This document shows positions 10,901 through 19,910 of a DNA stretch of 64,000 nucleotides, piece by piece. The notes beneath the pieces are model-generated. The model worked only from the letters and a program-made list of their open reading frames with translations, made no database searches and had not been told where the DNA came from. A program made the translations under genes and the position numbers. Position 1 is the first letter of the stretch; each line of letters opens with the position of its first letter. The DNA comes from an uncultured Victivallales bacterium (GTDB lineage Bacteria; Verrucomicrobiota; Lentisphaeria; Oligosphaerales; JAFGRS01): NCBI GenBank assembly GCA_903837355.1, contig CAILUI010000071.1:1-64000 (forward strand), given 5' to 3'.

Positions 10901-12554
10901 CCAGGCCCCCGGCACCCTCCTCAACGACGATGCGGCCGGGAGCAGCCCCACCCTCACGATCCAGGACGCGAGCGCGGCCGCGGGCGGCAGCGCCGCGTTC
11001 GGGGTGGCGCTGAGCGCGGCGAGCCCGTCGACGGTGAGTGTTGGTTATGCCACTGCCGATGGCACGGCCACCGCGGCGGGTGGTGATTACCAGCCTGCCA
11101 GCGGCACGCTGACCTTCGCGCCTGGCCAGACCGCGCAGACGGTCACGGTTACGGTCAATGCCAGCGTGGAGGCAGGCAAGACCTTCCGCCTCGTCCTCGC
11201 CAACGCCGTCGGCGCTCAGATAGCGGACGCTGAAGGCGTGGGCACTGTCCGGGGCGACGGCGCTCCGTGGTATCCGTCCTTCGCTCTGGTGCCGGGAGAC
11301 ATCCTGAAGGTCACCATTCGGCGCAACGATGGCACGCTGGTCCTCGAGAGCCAGGTAGTCAGTGCCGACGGCGCCGGTCAGGACCTCTTCGAGGCGAGGA
11401 ATTACAGGCACGGCACCGGTACGGGTCGCACGGGCCTGCTGCCGGGGCAGTACCATGCGCAGGTGGCAGTCTGGGACCAGGTCGCGCAGCAGTTCGTGGC
11501 GACGGGCACGCAGACACACCTGCCGCCGGTGAGCTACAGCACGGCGGCGACACCGGCCCCGAGCGCCATGAGCAGCACCGCCATCGACGGCTCCAACCGC
11601 AACTGGAGCCTGAAGTTCACCGGCAGCGTCCAGGCGCAGGGCTTCGTGATCGAAGTCCGTAAGTCGCGTTCGCAGCGTGCCGCACGCCAGATCGTCCAGG
11701 AGTTCCTGCCCGCGAGGGCCAGCGCGACCTTCCCGGTGGGTCCGCTCCATGAGGAACTTACCCGCGTCATTCTGGCGACCGGCGCCCAGCAGTGGCGCTT
11801 GCGTTTCTTCACCCCGTTGGACCCGCCCGGCCGCAGCACGGCGGCCACCAACTGGTCCGCCTGGCGGGATATCGTGACCCTGACTGACGCCTCCCTCGAC
11901 CCGAACCGCCAGCCCGTCAACCCGCCGCTCGGCGAGCGTTGGTACTACCCCGAGTCGGGCGCCATGTTCAGCGCCGATGCAGGCACCGACACCGCGAGCG
12001 TCGCGCTCTCCTGGAATCCGGTGACGCACGCCGACAGCTACTACCTGCACCTCTGCACGAGCGAGGGGCGCGTCGTGCTCAACCGCGTGCTGGTCTCGGC
12101 CGCGCACTACCCCAACCTGACCCTCGCCCCCGGCACCTACTTCTGGGCCGTCTGCCCGGTCAATAGCGCCTTGGGCCGGGCTGGAATCGCGGCGTCGTGG
12201 GCTGAGCCCTTCCCCTTCTTCACCGTTCTCCCTGGCGTCAGCGCCGACCCGGAGACCCCGGGCGAGGTCGTGGTTACGGGCGCGACACGCCTGGCTGACG
12301 GCTATCTGCGCCTGGCGCTGAGCTGGAGCGGCCGCGTGGCGCCGACGGTGCGCCTCCTGGTCCTGGATCCCGGCATCATGCTCGACCCCGAGGATGACCG
12401 CGACGCCGCCCCGGACAGCTACACCACCAACGAACTGGACCGCCTTCTGACGCCGGGGACGCGGACGCTGGTCAGGGTTCAGGGGCACAGCGCCAGCGGC
12501 GAGAACGGGCCGTGGAGTGCGTTCGTGCCCATCGTCATTCCCCCCAAGCCATGA
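7998..12554 (+). CDS. giant secreted Calx-beta repeat protein
   Basis: Predicted 1518-residue secreted protein with a signal peptide (TLALTACCVCLGLSAAATARA). The ATG at 7998 and a GTG at 7995 are both possible starts. After an N-terminal beta module come six Calx-beta-like repeats, each with an EGN start, (V/S)YAT(A/V)DG, a SG-LTF-PGE-K step and an LRNDD or IRNDD end: about bases 8510-8850, 8866-9200, 9560-9895, 9905-10235, 10605-10945 and 10955-11260. Two NTMTVHA modules (9208-9540 and 10246-10590) are inserted between pairs of repeats. The last 430 residues are beta-rich, fibronectin-like and lack GWN repeats. Calx-beta domains usually bind Ca2+ and occur in large bacterial surface proteins. 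The repeats are very similar in DNA sequence, so copy number could change by recombination. It probably belongs to the same secreted set as the two genes before it. Confidence 0.82.
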   Translation: MTWPKTLALTACCVCLGLSAAATARAAAAPGTFVVAIAVSGGHDGTFSFGMDPSATSAADTTFDVPLPPAVPGGADVTFLGAPPFSRLSTDIRAEAAAGAVWRLRVTVVAGQPITLTWGSPSGTFLEGKALLLKRTSGGTDVNMKATSSLTVSSTTTYTILLGDGGSLAPVASIADAEVFEGNAGTSRMEFPVELSAATTVPVSIHYATVDGTATVADGDYVVQSGTVTFSPSETAITIAVLVNGDTQTESDERFSVVLSAPLNATLIGAEGSGTIRNDDTSSGPPPEISIADAQISEGNTGTTVLGFPVTLSAASASTISVSYATADGSATVVSGDYLAAGDVLTFAPGEVTKTIPVTVNGDAAVESDEQFTVSLSAPVNATLLDAQGAGTIRNDDTSSGPPDWRPPAGLLNTMTVHAVVRLGDGSFVSAAGSLLAAFKGDAIRGVATIFNGPATPLQFQVSVGSNSSSESGLTFKVYDAGSSVVYDITETADFVADTTRGTIVVPLEYHANGGQPSSPAIAIADVSANEGNAGTSSLQFAVTLSAASTAAVTVNYATADGSATLADADYLSVSGQLTFAAGETSKTIIVQITGDTAVEPDETFTVALSSPVNATLADGQATGTLRNDDTAALPTLAIADVSASEGNAGQTAFAFVVTLSAASSATVTVNYATANGAATSAGLDYTAASGQLSFSPGETSKTITVQVNGDTVVEPDETFAVTLSSPVNATLADGQATGTLRNDDVAQGRPDWQPPSGLLNTMTVHAVVRFTDATYVSATGSLLAAFKDGAIRGVCTVFNGPATPLQFQLSVGSNGTAESGLTLKVYDAGSNAVYDITETVDFVADTTRGTIVVPLEFHASGVPSSSPALALADAQGNEGNSGTSTLQFAVTLSPAATAVVTVNYATADGSATLADADYVSASGQLTFAVGETTKTITVQIRGDTTYESNETFTVTLSSPTNATLADGQAPGTLLNDDAAGSSPTLTIQDASAAAGGSAAFGVALSAASPSTVSVGYATADGTATAAGGDYQPASGTLTFAPGQTAQTVTVTVNASVEAGKTFRLVLANAVGAQIADAEGVGTVRGDGAPWYPSFALVPGDILKVTIRRNDGTLVLESQVVSADGAGQDLFEARNYRHGTGTGRTGLLPGQYHAQVAVWDQVAQQFVATGTQTHLPPVSYSTAATPAPSAMSSTAIDGSNRNWSLKFTGSVQAQGFVIEVRKSRSQRAARQIVQEFLPARASATFPVGPLHEELTRVILATGAQQWRLRFFTPLDPPGRSTAATNWSAWRDIVTLTDASLDPNRQPVNPPLGERWYYPESGAMFSADAGTDTASVALSWNPVTHADSYYLHLCTSEGRVVLNRVLVSAAHYPNLTLAPGTYFWAVCPVNSALGRAGIAASWAEPFPFFTVLPGVSADPETPGEVVVTGATRLADGYLRLALSWSGRVAPTVRLLVLDPGIMLDPEDDRDAAPDSYTTNELDRLLTPGTRTLVRVQGHSASGENGPWSAFVPIVIPPKP

Positions 12555-12602
12555 GAAGCCCTTGAGCCGATCAGCCATGCCGACGACGCGAACAGGAAAC
12601 CA

Positions 12603-14402
12603 ATGCCGATGAGGCTGCATCCATACCCACACGCGGTGCTGTCCCGGTGCGCCCGGCTGGGCCGGCTGGCCATGGCGCTCTGCCTGTGCCTGCTGCCGCA
12701 GGGTCTGTCCGCCGAGGCCGTGGCGGACCTCTCTCTGGCGGCGGCCCGGGCCGGCTTCAAACCAGCGGCGGCGCGCGCCTGGGAGTTAGCTTGTGCCGGC
12801 TGGTTCGACGGCGCCCTGGCCGTGGTCGGCGAGGCCCGTCGACGCACCACCGACCCTGCCGAAATCGCCAAACTGGACGCCATGGTCGTGACCTACACGC
12901 TGCTCAAGCAGCGCGCCGATGCTGCCGCCAACGTCACGCCGCCGCCACCCGCGGCGCCGCCCACTGCTGTTAACTTGCTGGCCGCACCCTCGGCTGGGGA
13001 CGGGCAGGTAGGTCGGGGGTGCCAGTACCCGACCCCGGTCGCGAGCTCGGCGCGCGACCAGCAAGCACCCCGCGCTGGCAACCTGAACGGGAAAGCCAGT
13101 AGCATTGCGGCCACGCCCCCGCCGCCCCAAAGCGCCGCCCCGGCGGCCAAGCGCCCCGGCCTCTTCGGCTGGCTGGGGCGGCGGCATGCCGTCGACGGCA
13201 CGATTGAGACTGCCGAGCCGGGCGTAGGGGCTGCCGCCACCGCCGCACCGATCGTCGGCGAGGCCCCCGCCGCAGCCGCTCCCGCCGACCCGCCCGCCGC
13301 CGGTCCGAGCCCGTGGCCGGAACGCCTGACCTGGGCGCGTCCGGCCCGTTCCCAGCCGGGCCTCTGGGAGTACTCGTTTGGCCCGGCTCTGCGCCGTGGT
13401 GGCAGCGTGGACTTCCGCTCGCAGACGCTGCACCGCCCCGATGGCGGACAGTACGTCAATGGCAGCCACCGCGATGGCGGGAACTTCCTCATCGAGGGCG
13501 ATCTGGCAGACCCCGGCAGCACGAACCCGTCCAGTGCAAGCGCGCATGAGCACGTGTCCCCGCAACTCGACGTCGTGGGCTGGCAGACGGTGGACCCCAA
13601 CGGCATACCCAACTCCGGCGACGAGACCTACTTCCGGAACGTCACGTTCGATCAGAGCGTGCTGGCCGAAACCAGCGCCGACCTCGACAGTTCCTGGGCC
13701 TTCTCCACCCAGGCGAGCCGCAGCGTAGCGAAGAGCCCTTTCCTGCTCTATGCGTCACGCCTGACCCTCGGGCTGGGCGTGTTCCGCAGTGAGGCCAGCG
13801 CCACCGCCAGCGCCGGCCAAGGCATCACGACCACCACGCTGACGGGTATTCTGCACCGGGACGGCGGCGCCCTGCCGAGCAACACCTGGCCCGTAACCCC
13901 CTACGAAGAGGCCGGCGGCACCGTGCGTCAGGGCGGTCCGGCGAACTACAGCATGACCGACAACCTCTTCCAGTTGGGGGGCGCCCGGACCACGGACGTC
14001 ACCGTCGATCTGGGGGCGGAAACCTACGGGAGCACCCTGAGCCTGGGTCTGCAGTACGACCTGCCGGTCACTGACTGGTTCACGCTCTCCGCGGACCTCG
14101 GCCCGGCACTCCACCTGGCGCTGGCCAAGACTACCCTCGAGCAAAGCGCGGTGTGGAACGCTCCCGCCAGTCCGCTGGACGGCATGGCGGTCCCCAACTT
14201 CCATGACACGCAGAACGATTCGGCCTTGGCGCTGTGCGGCGGCCTCTATCTCGCCCTCGGCGCCAAGGCCCAAGTGACGCGTAACCTGGCTCTGGAACTG
14301 AGCCTGCGCTACGACGAGGTGCTCGGTACGGTCGAAACCGAGCAGGCCGAGTTCGACCTCAGCGGAATCGGCGCCGCGCTCCGCATGGTCTTCTCGTTCT
14401 GA
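12603..14402 (+). CDS. predicted outer-membrane barrel protein with N-terminal helical region
   Basis: Predicted 599-residue exported protein. A hydrophobic segment (LAMALCLCLLPQGLSA) is followed by a short helical TPR-like region (about residues 40-105), then a ~130-residue low-complexity Ala/Pro linker, then a beta-rich C-terminal half (about 235-599) with alternating hydrophobic strands (TLGLGVF, TLSLGLQYDL, ALELSLRYDEV) ending in ALRMVFSF. A terminal Phe preceded by alternating hydrophobic residues is the usual barrel-assembly signal, so an outer-membrane barrel is likely. It starts 48 bases after the Calx-beta gene and ends 4 bases before the next gene. It could be a porin-like partner of the surface system. 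The linker contains two adjacent inverted repeats (13011-13059). Confidence 0.65.
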   Translation: MPMRLHPYPHAVLSRCARLGRLAMALCLCLLPQGLSAEAVADLSLAAARAGFKPAAARAWELACAGWFDGALAVVGEARRRTTDPAEIAKLDAMVVTYTLLKQRADAAANVTPPPPAAPPTAVNLLAAPSAGDGQVGRGCQYPTPVASSARDQQAPRAGNLNGKASSIAATPPPPQSAAPAAKRPGLFGWLGRRHAVDGTIETAEPGVGAAATAAPIVGEAPAAAAPADPPAAGPSPWPERLTWARPARSQPGLWEYSFGPALRRGGSVDFRSQTLHRPDGGQYVNGSHRDGGNFLIEGDLADPGSTNPSSASAHEHVSPQLDVVGWQTVDPNGIPNSGDETYFRNVTFDQSVLAETSADLDSSWAFSTQASRSVAKSPFLLYASRLTLGLGVFRSEASATASAGQGITTTTLTGILHRDGGALPSNTWPVTPYEEAGGTVRQGGPANYSMTDNLFQLGGARTTDVTVDLGAETYGSTLSLGLQYDLPVTDWFTLSADLGPALHLALAKTTLEQSAVWNAPASPLDGMAVPNFHDTQNDSALALCGGLYLALGAKAQVTRNLALELSLRYDEVLGTVETEQAEFDLSGIGAALRMVFSF

Positions 14403-14406
14403 AAGG

Positions 14407-15651
14407 ATGACGACGGCAATGGCCATCATGAATAGCAGCCGCAGGCTCGGTCGCCTTCTCGGCCTCAGCGTGCTCACCCTCCGCTGTCTGTCAGGGGTGG
14501 CCGCTGACAGCCCCGTCGCCACCCCAGCGGCGCCGGATACCGAGGCACTGGCTTGGGCCTACACCTTCGGCACGGCCATTCCCGCCGACCCGCACCTGAG
14601 CGAGCGCAGCGCCTGCCAGTACGAGGCCTTGAAGGCGTATCTCGACCTGGGGCACATCGAGGAAGCGGCCAAGCGGGCCGGCGAGATCGATGACTGGCGC
14701 CGCGGAATGCTCTACTGCGACCTGGCGGTGGTCTACGCCCAGCGCGAAGGGGCCAGCCTGATGCTCCAGCACTACCTCGAACAGGCTCGGCGCTACCGTG
14801 ATACCCTCGAGGGCCACAACGCCGACTGGCAGAAGGACCGCATTACCGCGCGCATCGGCGTGGCCCAGGTTCAGGCCGGCCTGACGGACGAGGCCACCGC
14901 CACCATCGCCGGCGTCGGCGATCCGACGGTGGCCCAGGCGCAGGCTGAGATGCTGTCCCGAATCACGGACGATGCCAGCTACGAGTCATCCCTGCAGAAA
15001 CTCACCGCCCTCGGCGAGGCTCCCACCCTCGAGGCGCAGGAAGCGGCGGTGCGGGCCTGCATCCGGATCCTCGAGAAGCACGCCGCCGACTTCACTCCAG
15101 AGCGCCTCGAGCGCGTCAGCGCCTGCCTCAGTACGGTCGTCCCCAAACTCCCCGCGCTCCTGCAGTGTGACCTGCGCACCGCCGCCGGCCAGGCGTTGCT
15201 GGCCGCGGGCCGGCGCGAGCTGGGTCTCCAGATCCTCGCCGAGACCCGGGCAGCCATGGAAGCGCGCGGTCTCGACGCCCGCTTCGATGTGGCCCGCCTC
15301 GCCGAGATAGCGCGCGTCTACCGCGTCGCGGCCGCTGACGCCTCCCAGGCCGAAGCCGTGCTTGGCCAGGCCGCCGCACTCCTGAAGGACCGCCCGCCGC
15401 ACGATCTCAGCGAAGGCGTGGCCGCCACGGTAGCCTTGGCGGCCGGCTATGCGGCCTGCGGCCAGGTGGAGCCCGCCTGGCAGCACTTCCGCGCGGCGCT
15501 AGCGGGTACTGGCCGGCAGGTCAACGGGCGCCCGCGCCACATGATGCTGGCCGACGTGTGTCTGGCCATCGGCCGGGCTCGCTATGCCCTGCCGGCGGAC
15601 GTCCGCCAGACCCTTGACCGTGAATGGAACCGGCGGGGTGACCCGTGGTGA
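14407..15651 (+). CDS. exported helical-repeat (TPR-like) protein
   Basis: Predicted 414-residue protein with a likely signal segment (LGLSVLTLRCLSGVAA). The rest is almost entirely amphipathic helices of about 35-residue periodicity (for example ACQYEALKAYLDLGHIEEAA and LAEIARVYRVAAADASQAEA), typical of TPR/SEL1-like solenoids that bind partner proteins. AAAGG sits directly before the ATG; a second in-frame ATG is at 14419. It lies between the barrel protein (4-base gap) and the TonB-dependent receptor (7-base overlap), so it is probably cotranslated with them and may act in the periplasm as an assembly or interaction partner. No catalytic residues are seen. Confidence 0.65.
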   Translation: MTTAMAIMNSSRRLGRLLGLSVLTLRCLSGVAADSPVATPAAPDTEALAWAYTFGTAIPADPHLSERSACQYEALKAYLDLGHIEEAAKRAGEIDDWRRGMLYCDLAVVYAQREGASLMLQHYLEQARRYRDTLEGHNADWQKDRITARIGVAQVQAGLTDEATATIAGVGDPTVAQAQAEMLSRITDDASYESSLQKLTALGEAPTLEAQEAAVRACIRILEKHAADFTPERLERVSACLSTVVPKLPALLQCDLRTAAGQALLAAGRRELGLQILAETRAAMEARGLDARFDVARLAEIARVYRVAAADASQAEAVLGQAAALLKDRPPHDLSEGVAATVALAAGYAACGQVEPAWQHFRAALAGTGRQVNGRPRHMMLADVCLAIGRARYALPADVRQTLDREWNRRGDPW

Positions 15652-18600
15652 GGGGCTACGACCAACGTTGGAATCTGTTGTCCCGTAGCTTCTTGCTGCT
15701 GTGGCTGGTCGCTGTTTCCCTGTGCCTGGCTGAGCGAACCGGCGCCCAGGAGACAGGCGTGCTGCGTGGCAGCGTGACCGATCGCGAGTTCGCCACGCCC
15801 CTGAGCGCGGTGACCGTCTGGATTGCTGAAAGCAAGGACAAGACCGTGAGTGACGACACCGGCCATTTCGCTCTCCATGGCCTTGCCGCCGGCACCTACA
15901 CCGTGGTCCTCTCGAAGTCCGGCTTCGACCGCGTCGTGCGCAGTAACGTCGTCGTCGCGCCGGGCGCCATGGCCACCCTCGACGTGGCCATGCCGGCGCA
16001 GTATGAGGAGATGGAGGCGCTGGTGGTACGCCCGCTCGAGGCGGAGGCGCAGGCGCAGGATGACGACGGGCTGGGGCAAGACCTGGCGCAGCTCGGCACG
16101 AAACTCGCCGACGATCTCGCCGCCAAGGTACCCGTGGACGCCGTCGACCTGGGACTGATCAACCTGCGCGCCGGCAGCGTTGGCGTCGTTGACGCCGTGA
16201 GCAAAGACTTCATGGGCAAGGCCGGTGCCGGGTCCGCCGCCGAAGCCGTGAAGCTCGTCGCGGGTGTGACCCTCGCCGAAGACAAGTTCGCCGTCATCCG
16301 CGGCCTTTCGGACCGCTTCGTCAACACCACCGTCAACGGCATCGCCGTACCGACGGCCGATCCCAATGTTCGCGCCGTCCAGCTTGACCTGTTTCCCAGC
16401 GCGCTCATCGAGAGCATCCGTGTCTACAAGACCTTCACCCCGGATCTGCCGGGCAACACCTCCGGTGGTAGTGTGGACATCGTGACCCCGAGCATGCCCG
16501 ACCGGCTCGTCCTCGAGGTCAAAGCGGGGGTCGCCTACAACACCCAAGCCACCGGCAACAAGAACTTCCTCACCTCCGGCCAGGGCATGGGCTACCTCGG
16601 GCTGGATGAGGGCGAGCGCCAGCAGACGGTCCAGAACGGCGACATCCCCACCGCCCGGCGTTACCCCAGGACGCCGCCGGCGCCAGCCTACGACCCGGCC
16701 AACCCCAGCCCGGAGTGGCAAGAGTGGATCGCGAATGCCAAGAAGCTCGAGAGTCAGACTCGCAGCCTCAGTTCCGTCATGGGCCCGACCCGCGAAGCAG
16801 CCGACCCAAACCACAACTGGGGAGTGACCTACGGCGACCGCATCAAGCTCGGCGTGGACACGTCGGTCGGCTGGCTGCTGGCAGGCAGCTACAGCAGCAA
16901 GTACACCTACCACGAGAACGGTGTCGAGCGCAACCTGGTGAGCTCCGATCTCCTCACGTTCGGTCCCGCCATCGGCTCCTCCGAAACCGCGCCTACCCCC
17001 AGCGATCCCAAAGGCAACATCGATCCCGACCAGTGGCAGACAGAGGAGGGCCGCCATACCGTCGGCACCGGCCTCGGCGGTGTCTTCGAACTCAAGAGCG
17101 GTGACCACTCCATCCGGCTCAACTACCTGCGTACGCAACAGACCGAAGACAAAGCCCTCAACTTCGTGGACACGCAGACCAACCCGCTGCGCTACTGGCG
17201 CAACGAATCGCTCATCTACACCGCCCGCTCCATGGACTCGCTGCAACTGCTGGGAACCACACCCCTCGAGTTTCTCGACATCCCGCCCCTCCGCCTCGGA
17301 CTCGACCCCGACGTCCCGCGACTCGAGTGGGCCGCGGCCACCAGCTCCTCCGCCCAGGACCAGCCGGACCGGCGCTTCTTCGTGGCCGAATACAACCCGG
17401 CGCTGCAGCAGTGGAACGCCCCTGAGGGCATCAACGACTTCGCCCAGCGCTCCTGGCGCTCGATTAACGAGGACAGCAAGTTCTACCGCGCCGACCTGAT
17501 CTGGCCCTATGCGGTCGGCAACGATCGGCAAGGGCAGCTCAAGACCGGTTGGTCGTTCGAGGACACCTTCCGTACCTACACTCAAGACACGCTGATCTAC
17601 AAGCCCGCGACCTACGTCTCTCCCTCGACGCCCTACACCAGCAATCCCGGGTCCTTTGACGACCCCTGGAGCCAGGTCTTCCTCGAACGGCAGCGGCTCG
17701 GGTACCCCTTCCTCGGCACTGGCGCCGACTACTCGGGCGCCACCCCCTGGGAGGCCAACTGGGTCATCGAAGGCTTCGGACGCGACATCGACTACACCGG
17801 AGTCCAGCAGATCCCCGCCTACTACGGCATGGCCGAAGTGCCGGTCTTCCCCTGGCTGAAACTCATCGGTGGCGCACGCCTCGAGAAGACCACCCTGAGC
17901 ACTGAGGTCCACGCCGCCAATGGCCGGGACGATCAGGTGTACGTGCTGGACGTGCGCACGTACATCGAGCGTCACCAGAACCCCAACGACAACTCCGGCA
18001 TCCCGATCACCTCCGCGGGCAGCAGCAATCCGCGCGTTACCTTGGCGGAACTCGCCAACGCCTCCATCGAGCAGACCGACGTCCTGCCCTCACTGGGGCT
18101 CGCCCTCGACCTCGTGGGTAACCTGAAGCTGCGCGGCACCTGGAGCCAGACCGTCGCACGCCCGACCTTTAAGGAACTCACCCCCGTGTCCCAGCAGGAT
18201 CACCTTGGCGGGCAGATGTTCGCCGGCAATCCGACCCTCACCATGAGCCAGGTCGAGAACTACGATCTGCGTCTCGAGTGGAACCCCGGTGACGGTCGCC
18301 TCCTCTCCGTCAGCGGCTTCGAGAAGACCATCACGGAGCCCATCGACTACTCGATTCGTCCCACAGCCTTTGGCAGCGATACCGTGATCATGCCCTTCAA
18401 CTACCCCGAAGGTGAGGTCCGCGGCCTGGAGTTCGAAGCGCGCCAGGACCTGAGTCGTTTCCACCCGTGGCTGCGTGGCCTCACGCTGGGCGGCAGTTAC
18501 ACCTGGCTGGAGGCCACCGTGACGCTGCCGGATAGCGAAGCGACCCAGATGCGCGACCGCATCATCAACCTCAAACGGCAGCATGCCGGGCTGAGCCCGT

Positions 18601-19007
18601 CCGACCCGACCCCGGCTAGCCTGACGGACTCGGTCGACGTCGGCAAGAGGCGCATGAAGGACCAGCCGGCCTACCTGATCAGCCTGTATGCGCTATACGA
18701 CGTGCAGCGTAGCGGCACCTCGTTCGCCCTCTTCGTCAACCGCTCCGGCGAAACCCTCGTCGCCGGCGAGGACTTCTCGAGTGAGTTCTACATCCCCAAC
18801 CGCGTCGCCAAGCCCTCAACCTCGCTGGACTTCAGCGTTAGCCAGAAGGTCTGCAAGCACGGCAAACTCTCCCTCTCTATCACGAACCTCCTCGACCCGG
18901 AGATCGTCGAGGTGTGGCAGTCGGACTACGTCGATCAGGGCGAAGCCATCGCCAGTTCCTACACCAAGGGCAGAACGATATCCCTCAGTTTCAGCCTGAA
19001 GTGGTGA
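15645..19007 (+). CDS. TonB-dependent receptor with carboxypeptidase-regulatory-like N-terminal domain
   Basis: Predicted 1120-residue outer-membrane receptor for TonB-driven import. The start is GTG (15645 or 15648), overlapping the upstream stop. Order: signal peptide (LLLWLVAVSLCLAERTGAQ), a CarboxypepD_reg-like beta-sandwich (about residues 38-115: GVLRGSVTDREFATPL, HFALHGLAAGTYTVVLSKSG), a plug domain (about 185-290, with VIRGLSDRFVNTTVNG and GNTSGGSVDIVT), then a ~22-strand barrel ending GRTISLSFSLKW with a terminal aromatic residue. The N-terminal extension is typical of receptors for large ligands or polymers. The DUF3450-ExbB-ExbD-TonB-TPR genes directly downstream are its likely energy source. 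The ligand cannot be told from sequence; the secreted proteins upstream suggest a surface polymer or protein assembly. Confidence 0.9.
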   Translation: MVRGYDQRWNLLSRSFLLLWLVAVSLCLAERTGAQETGVLRGSVTDREFATPLSAVTVWIAESKDKTVSDDTGHFALHGLAAGTYTVVLSKSGFDRVVRSNVVVAPGAMATLDVAMPAQYEEMEALVVRPLEAEAQAQDDDGLGQDLAQLGTKLADDLAAKVPVDAVDLGLINLRAGSVGVVDAVSKDFMGKAGAGSAAEAVKLVAGVTLAEDKFAVIRGLSDRFVNTTVNGIAVPTADPNVRAVQLDLFPSALIESIRVYKTFTPDLPGNTSGGSVDIVTPSMPDRLVLEVKAGVAYNTQATGNKNFLTSGQGMGYLGLDEGERQQTVQNGDIPTARRYPRTPPAPAYDPANPSPEWQEWIANAKKLESQTRSLSSVMGPTREAADPNHNWGVTYGDRIKLGVDTSVGWLLAGSYSSKYTYHENGVERNLVSSDLLTFGPAIGSSETAPTPSDPKGNIDPDQWQTEEGRHTVGTGLGGVFELKSGDHSIRLNYLRTQQTEDKALNFVDTQTNPLRYWRNESLIYTARSMDSLQLLGTTPLEFLDIPPLRLGLDPDVPRLEWAAATSSSAQDQPDRRFFVAEYNPALQQWNAPEGINDFAQRSWRSINEDSKFYRADLIWPYAVGNDRQGQLKTGWSFEDTFRTYTQDTLIYKPATYVSPSTPYTSNPGSFDDPWSQVFLERQRLGYPFLGTGADYSGATPWEANWVIEGFGRDIDYTGVQQIPAYYGMAEVPVFPWLKLIGGARLEKTTLSTEVHAANGRDDQVYVLDVRTYIERHQNPNDNSGIPITSAGSSNPRVTLAELANASIEQTDVLPSLGLALDLVGNLKLRGTWSQTVARPTFKELTPVSQQDHLGGQMFAGNPTLTMSQVENYDLRLEWNPGDGRLLSVSGFEKTITEPIDYSIRPTAFGSDTVIMPFNYPEGEVRGLEFEARQDLSRFHPWLRGLTLGGSYTWLEATVTLPDSEATQMRDRIINLKRQHAGLSPSDPTPASLTDSVDVGKRRMKDQPAYLISLYALYDVQRSGTSFALFVNRSGETLVAGEDFSSEFYIPNRVAKPSTSLDFSVSQKVCKHGKLSLSITNLLDPEIVEVWQSDYVDQGEAIASSYTKGRTISLSFSLKW

Positions 19008-19040
19008 GTGCCCGTCGACAGGATACCCCAGGAGACCACC

Positions 19041-19910
19041 ATGAGAACGATCCGCCCACGCCCCCCGGCGCCACCCGGCCCCGGCGCGCCCGCCCCGGCC
19101 CCTCGCGGCCGGGTACCGGGCTTGGCCCTGGGCCGGCCGCGCCTAACCGTAACCTGCGCCCTCCTCGCCGCGCTCTGCGTCGGCGCCGCCGATCCGCCGG
19201 CGGCAACGAGCCCAGACGCGGGGGTTGAGGTCGTGCGGACGACCCTCGCCAAGTGGCTGGACACGCAGAGGGCCATCGCCAAGGAGGAGCGCGACTGGCA
19301 ACGCGGCCGCGAAGTCCTGCAGGCGCGCCTGGACCACCTGCGCACCGAAATCAGCGACGTCGAAGGCAAACTCACGCAGGCCGAGGGCCGCGTCAAGGAC
19401 GTCAATGATGGCAAGGCAGCACTCGTTGCCGAGGACCAGCAACTCGCTGCCCTTTCGACCAAACTGGCCGATGCCGTCGCCACCATGGAGGCCAAGGTGC
19501 ACCAGGTCCATGCGCGGTTGCCCGAGCCTCTGCAGACCAAGCTCAAGCCCCTCTACGACCGCATCCCCGCAGCCGGGACCGAAGCCCGCGTCTCCGTCGC
19601 CGAACGCTACCAGAACGTCCTCGGCATCCTGAATGAACTGAACCGGGCCAACACCGACCTGAGTGTCGTCTACGAAGTGCGTAACCTCGCCAATGGCAAG
19701 CCGGCAGAAGTCCGCACCCTTTACGTCGGCCTGACGCAGGCCTACTTCGTCAGTGCTGGCGGCGAGGCCGGCGCGGGCCGGCCGACGGACAGCGGCTGGA
19801 CCTGGCAGGCCGCGCCTGACCAAGCCCAGCAGATCGCCCTGGCGCTCGAAATGATGCAGAACAAACACAGCCCGGCCTTTGTGCCACTGCCCGTGAGGCT
19901 CCAGCCATGA
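19041..19910 (+). CDS. DUF3450 family protein of the TonB cluster
   Basis: Predicted 289-residue periplasmic protein. The ATG at 19041 is chosen over the GTG at 19008 because AGGAG (19030-19034) is well placed. After an Arg/Pro-rich start and a hydrophobic segment (LTVTCALLAALCVGAA) there is a long coiled coil (about residues 70-160, QARLDHLRTEISDVEGKLTQ) followed by a compact C-terminal domain with SVAERYQNVLGILNELNRAN and a LYVGLTQAYFVSAGG motif. That tail and the gene order are characteristic of DUF3450 proteins, which sit next to ExbB/ExbD/TonB sets in many Gram-negatives; their role is unproven but they are thought to assist the motor. The stop overlaps the next start (ATGA). Confidence 0.8.
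   Translation: MRTIRPRPPAPPGPGAPAPAPRGRVPGLALGRPRLTVTCALLAALCVGAADPPAATSPDAGVEVVRTTLAKWLDTQRAIAKEERDWQRGREVLQARLDHLRTEISDVEGKLTQAEGRVKDVNDGKAALVAEDQQLAALSTKLADAVATMEAKVHQVHARLPEPLQTKLKPLYDRIPAAGTEARVSVAERYQNVLGILNELNRANTDLSVVYEVRNLANGKPAEVRTLYVGLTQAYFVSAGGEAGAGRPTDSGWTWQAAPDQAQQIALALEMMQNKHSPAFVPLPVRLQP

Noticed and set aside
8442-12632. A 1396-codon open frame on the minus strand
   Set aside because: It is antisense to the Calx-beta gene. Its translation is Arg/Gly-rich without domains, as expected from GC-rich codons read backwards.
15582-17975. A 797-codon minus-strand open frame
   Set aside because: Antisense to the TonB-dependent receptor, which has clear plug and barrel features; the minus product has none.
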